Of a stretch of 64,000 nt of DNA, positions 63,618 to 64,000 are shown in pieces. The notes below the pieces were generated by a model. It had not been told where the DNA came from and made no database searches. It was given only the letters and a program-made list of their open reading frames with translations. This DNA comes from Ectobius pallidus. Taxonomy: Eukaryota > Arthropoda > Insecta > Blattodea > Ectobiidae. Position 1 is the first letter of the stretch; every line of letters starts with the position of its first letter. A program made the position numbers and the translations under genes. Where the stretch lies: assembly GCA_964059195.1 (NCBI GenBank), contig CAXKWD010000009.1:148299890-148363889 (forward strand), in the 5' to 3' direction.

Positions 63618-64000
63618 AAAAATGAAATTAACATATTTCTCATCAATGAATTTCATCGAAAGCTGTATGTTCCCCCTTAAGGGTAGAGGAAGTTATGCGA
63701 GTATTTCACATCAGATTTCTTATTTTAATCTCGCATCGCGTATTCCCCCCCCTCCTAGAGACAGGAGGTGAGGCAGTACTCAGTCATCGACTGGTTGAAC
63801 AGCTTAATAATAAATCGCATTAAACAACCTTGTCTAGACAAGAGTGTGTCTGATAACGAACTGACTGATAAATACAGTACTTGTGAAACCTCAAATCAAT
63901 TGCGAAATTCCTTGTAGTGTTTGTTACAAGAGTTCAACATGCTTAAAGTACCTTTTATCTAACTTGTTTTCAAATCTCTATTGACATGTCCCTGTTTCCC
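63618..64000. other. No recognised feature
   Basis: Window end; no frame or repeat match. Confidence 0.35.

Overview
This window is non-genic, transposon-packed insect DNA. It is AT-rich, full of (AAT)n/(TA)n microsatellites, and almost every stretch of a few hundred bases has a relative elsewhere in the window. I found no intact host gene, no credible functional tRNA or rRNA, no CRISPR and no bacterial-style gene. The degraded LINE ends reading GRPEGKRPLGRPRRRWEDN followed by AMNLRVP resemble, from memory, translated LINE debris common in cockroaches such as Periplaneta. That organism call is an inference.

Repeat families (working names). (1) HEL-A: eleven copies of a Helentron/DINE-1-like non-autonomous element with a 5' inverted motif, an A-rich 'TCCAAAATTAAAA' core, a 3' partner of the 5' motif, a GCGTGG-CGTT-CCACGC hairpin and insertion into T-runs. 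(2) HLT1 and HLT2: canonical non-autonomous Helitrons (5' TC, 3' hairpin plus CTAG, several with A/T flanks). (3) At least nine non-autonomous hAT-type elements with visible 8-bp target duplications, plus hAT transposase C-terminal relics. (4) PIF/Harbinger: two tandem copies at 49490-51707 with Myb/SANT and transposase N-terminus relics. (5) Tc1/mariner/pogo-like MITEs. (6) LINEs: a long-ORF RTE-like element (39239-41037) nested in a Jockey/CR1-group element, plus several broken ends. (7) Several tRNA-derived families (SINE-P, SINE-Q, SINE-T and the K composite). (8) Unclassified repeats REP-B, E, G, H, I.

Layout. 1-7435: HEL-A copies 1 and 2, a SINE carrying a hAT MITE, a Helitron, a mariner-like MITE, hAT pieces. 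7516-9862: REP-B interrupted by a 1.74-kb insertion that is almost entirely a 1,707-bp palindrome flanked by a 14-bp target duplication. 9971-15981: HEL-A, the K composite, a triplicated unit carrying a reverse-transcriptase scrap, a Helitron, a mariner-like MITE. 16468-25610: REP-E, LINE debris, REP-B, Helitron, SINE-T tandem, REP-G, a 2.2-kb segment bounded by 30-bp inverted repeats. 25986-32774: SINE-Q split by HEL-A, HLT2, hAT MITEs, a GC-richer stretch (29164-29460) that is the only candidate host exon, a pogo-like MITE. 33339-41190: LINE cluster with nesting and inversion. 42382-44615: a Helitron carrying three separate DNA-transposon insertions. 45791-58097: HEL-A, K, the Harbinger pair, hAT copies, Helitrons. 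58675-63617: HLT2, inverted and tandem repeats, REP-B, SINE-Q with an embedded LINE scrap, HEL-A.

No genes here act together in a pathway. What links the elements is transposition mechanics: RTE-like and Jockey/CR1-type LINEs could supply reverse transcription for the SINEs, and absent autonomous Helentron, Helitron, hAT and Harbinger relatives would be needed to move the rest. The best candidates for something undescribed are the HEL-A family with concerted end changes and a captured LINE tail, the palindrome with target duplication, and the tandem Harbinger pair sharing one TTA. All coordinates are read by eye, and boundaries of degenerate repeats are good to roughly 10-30 bases.
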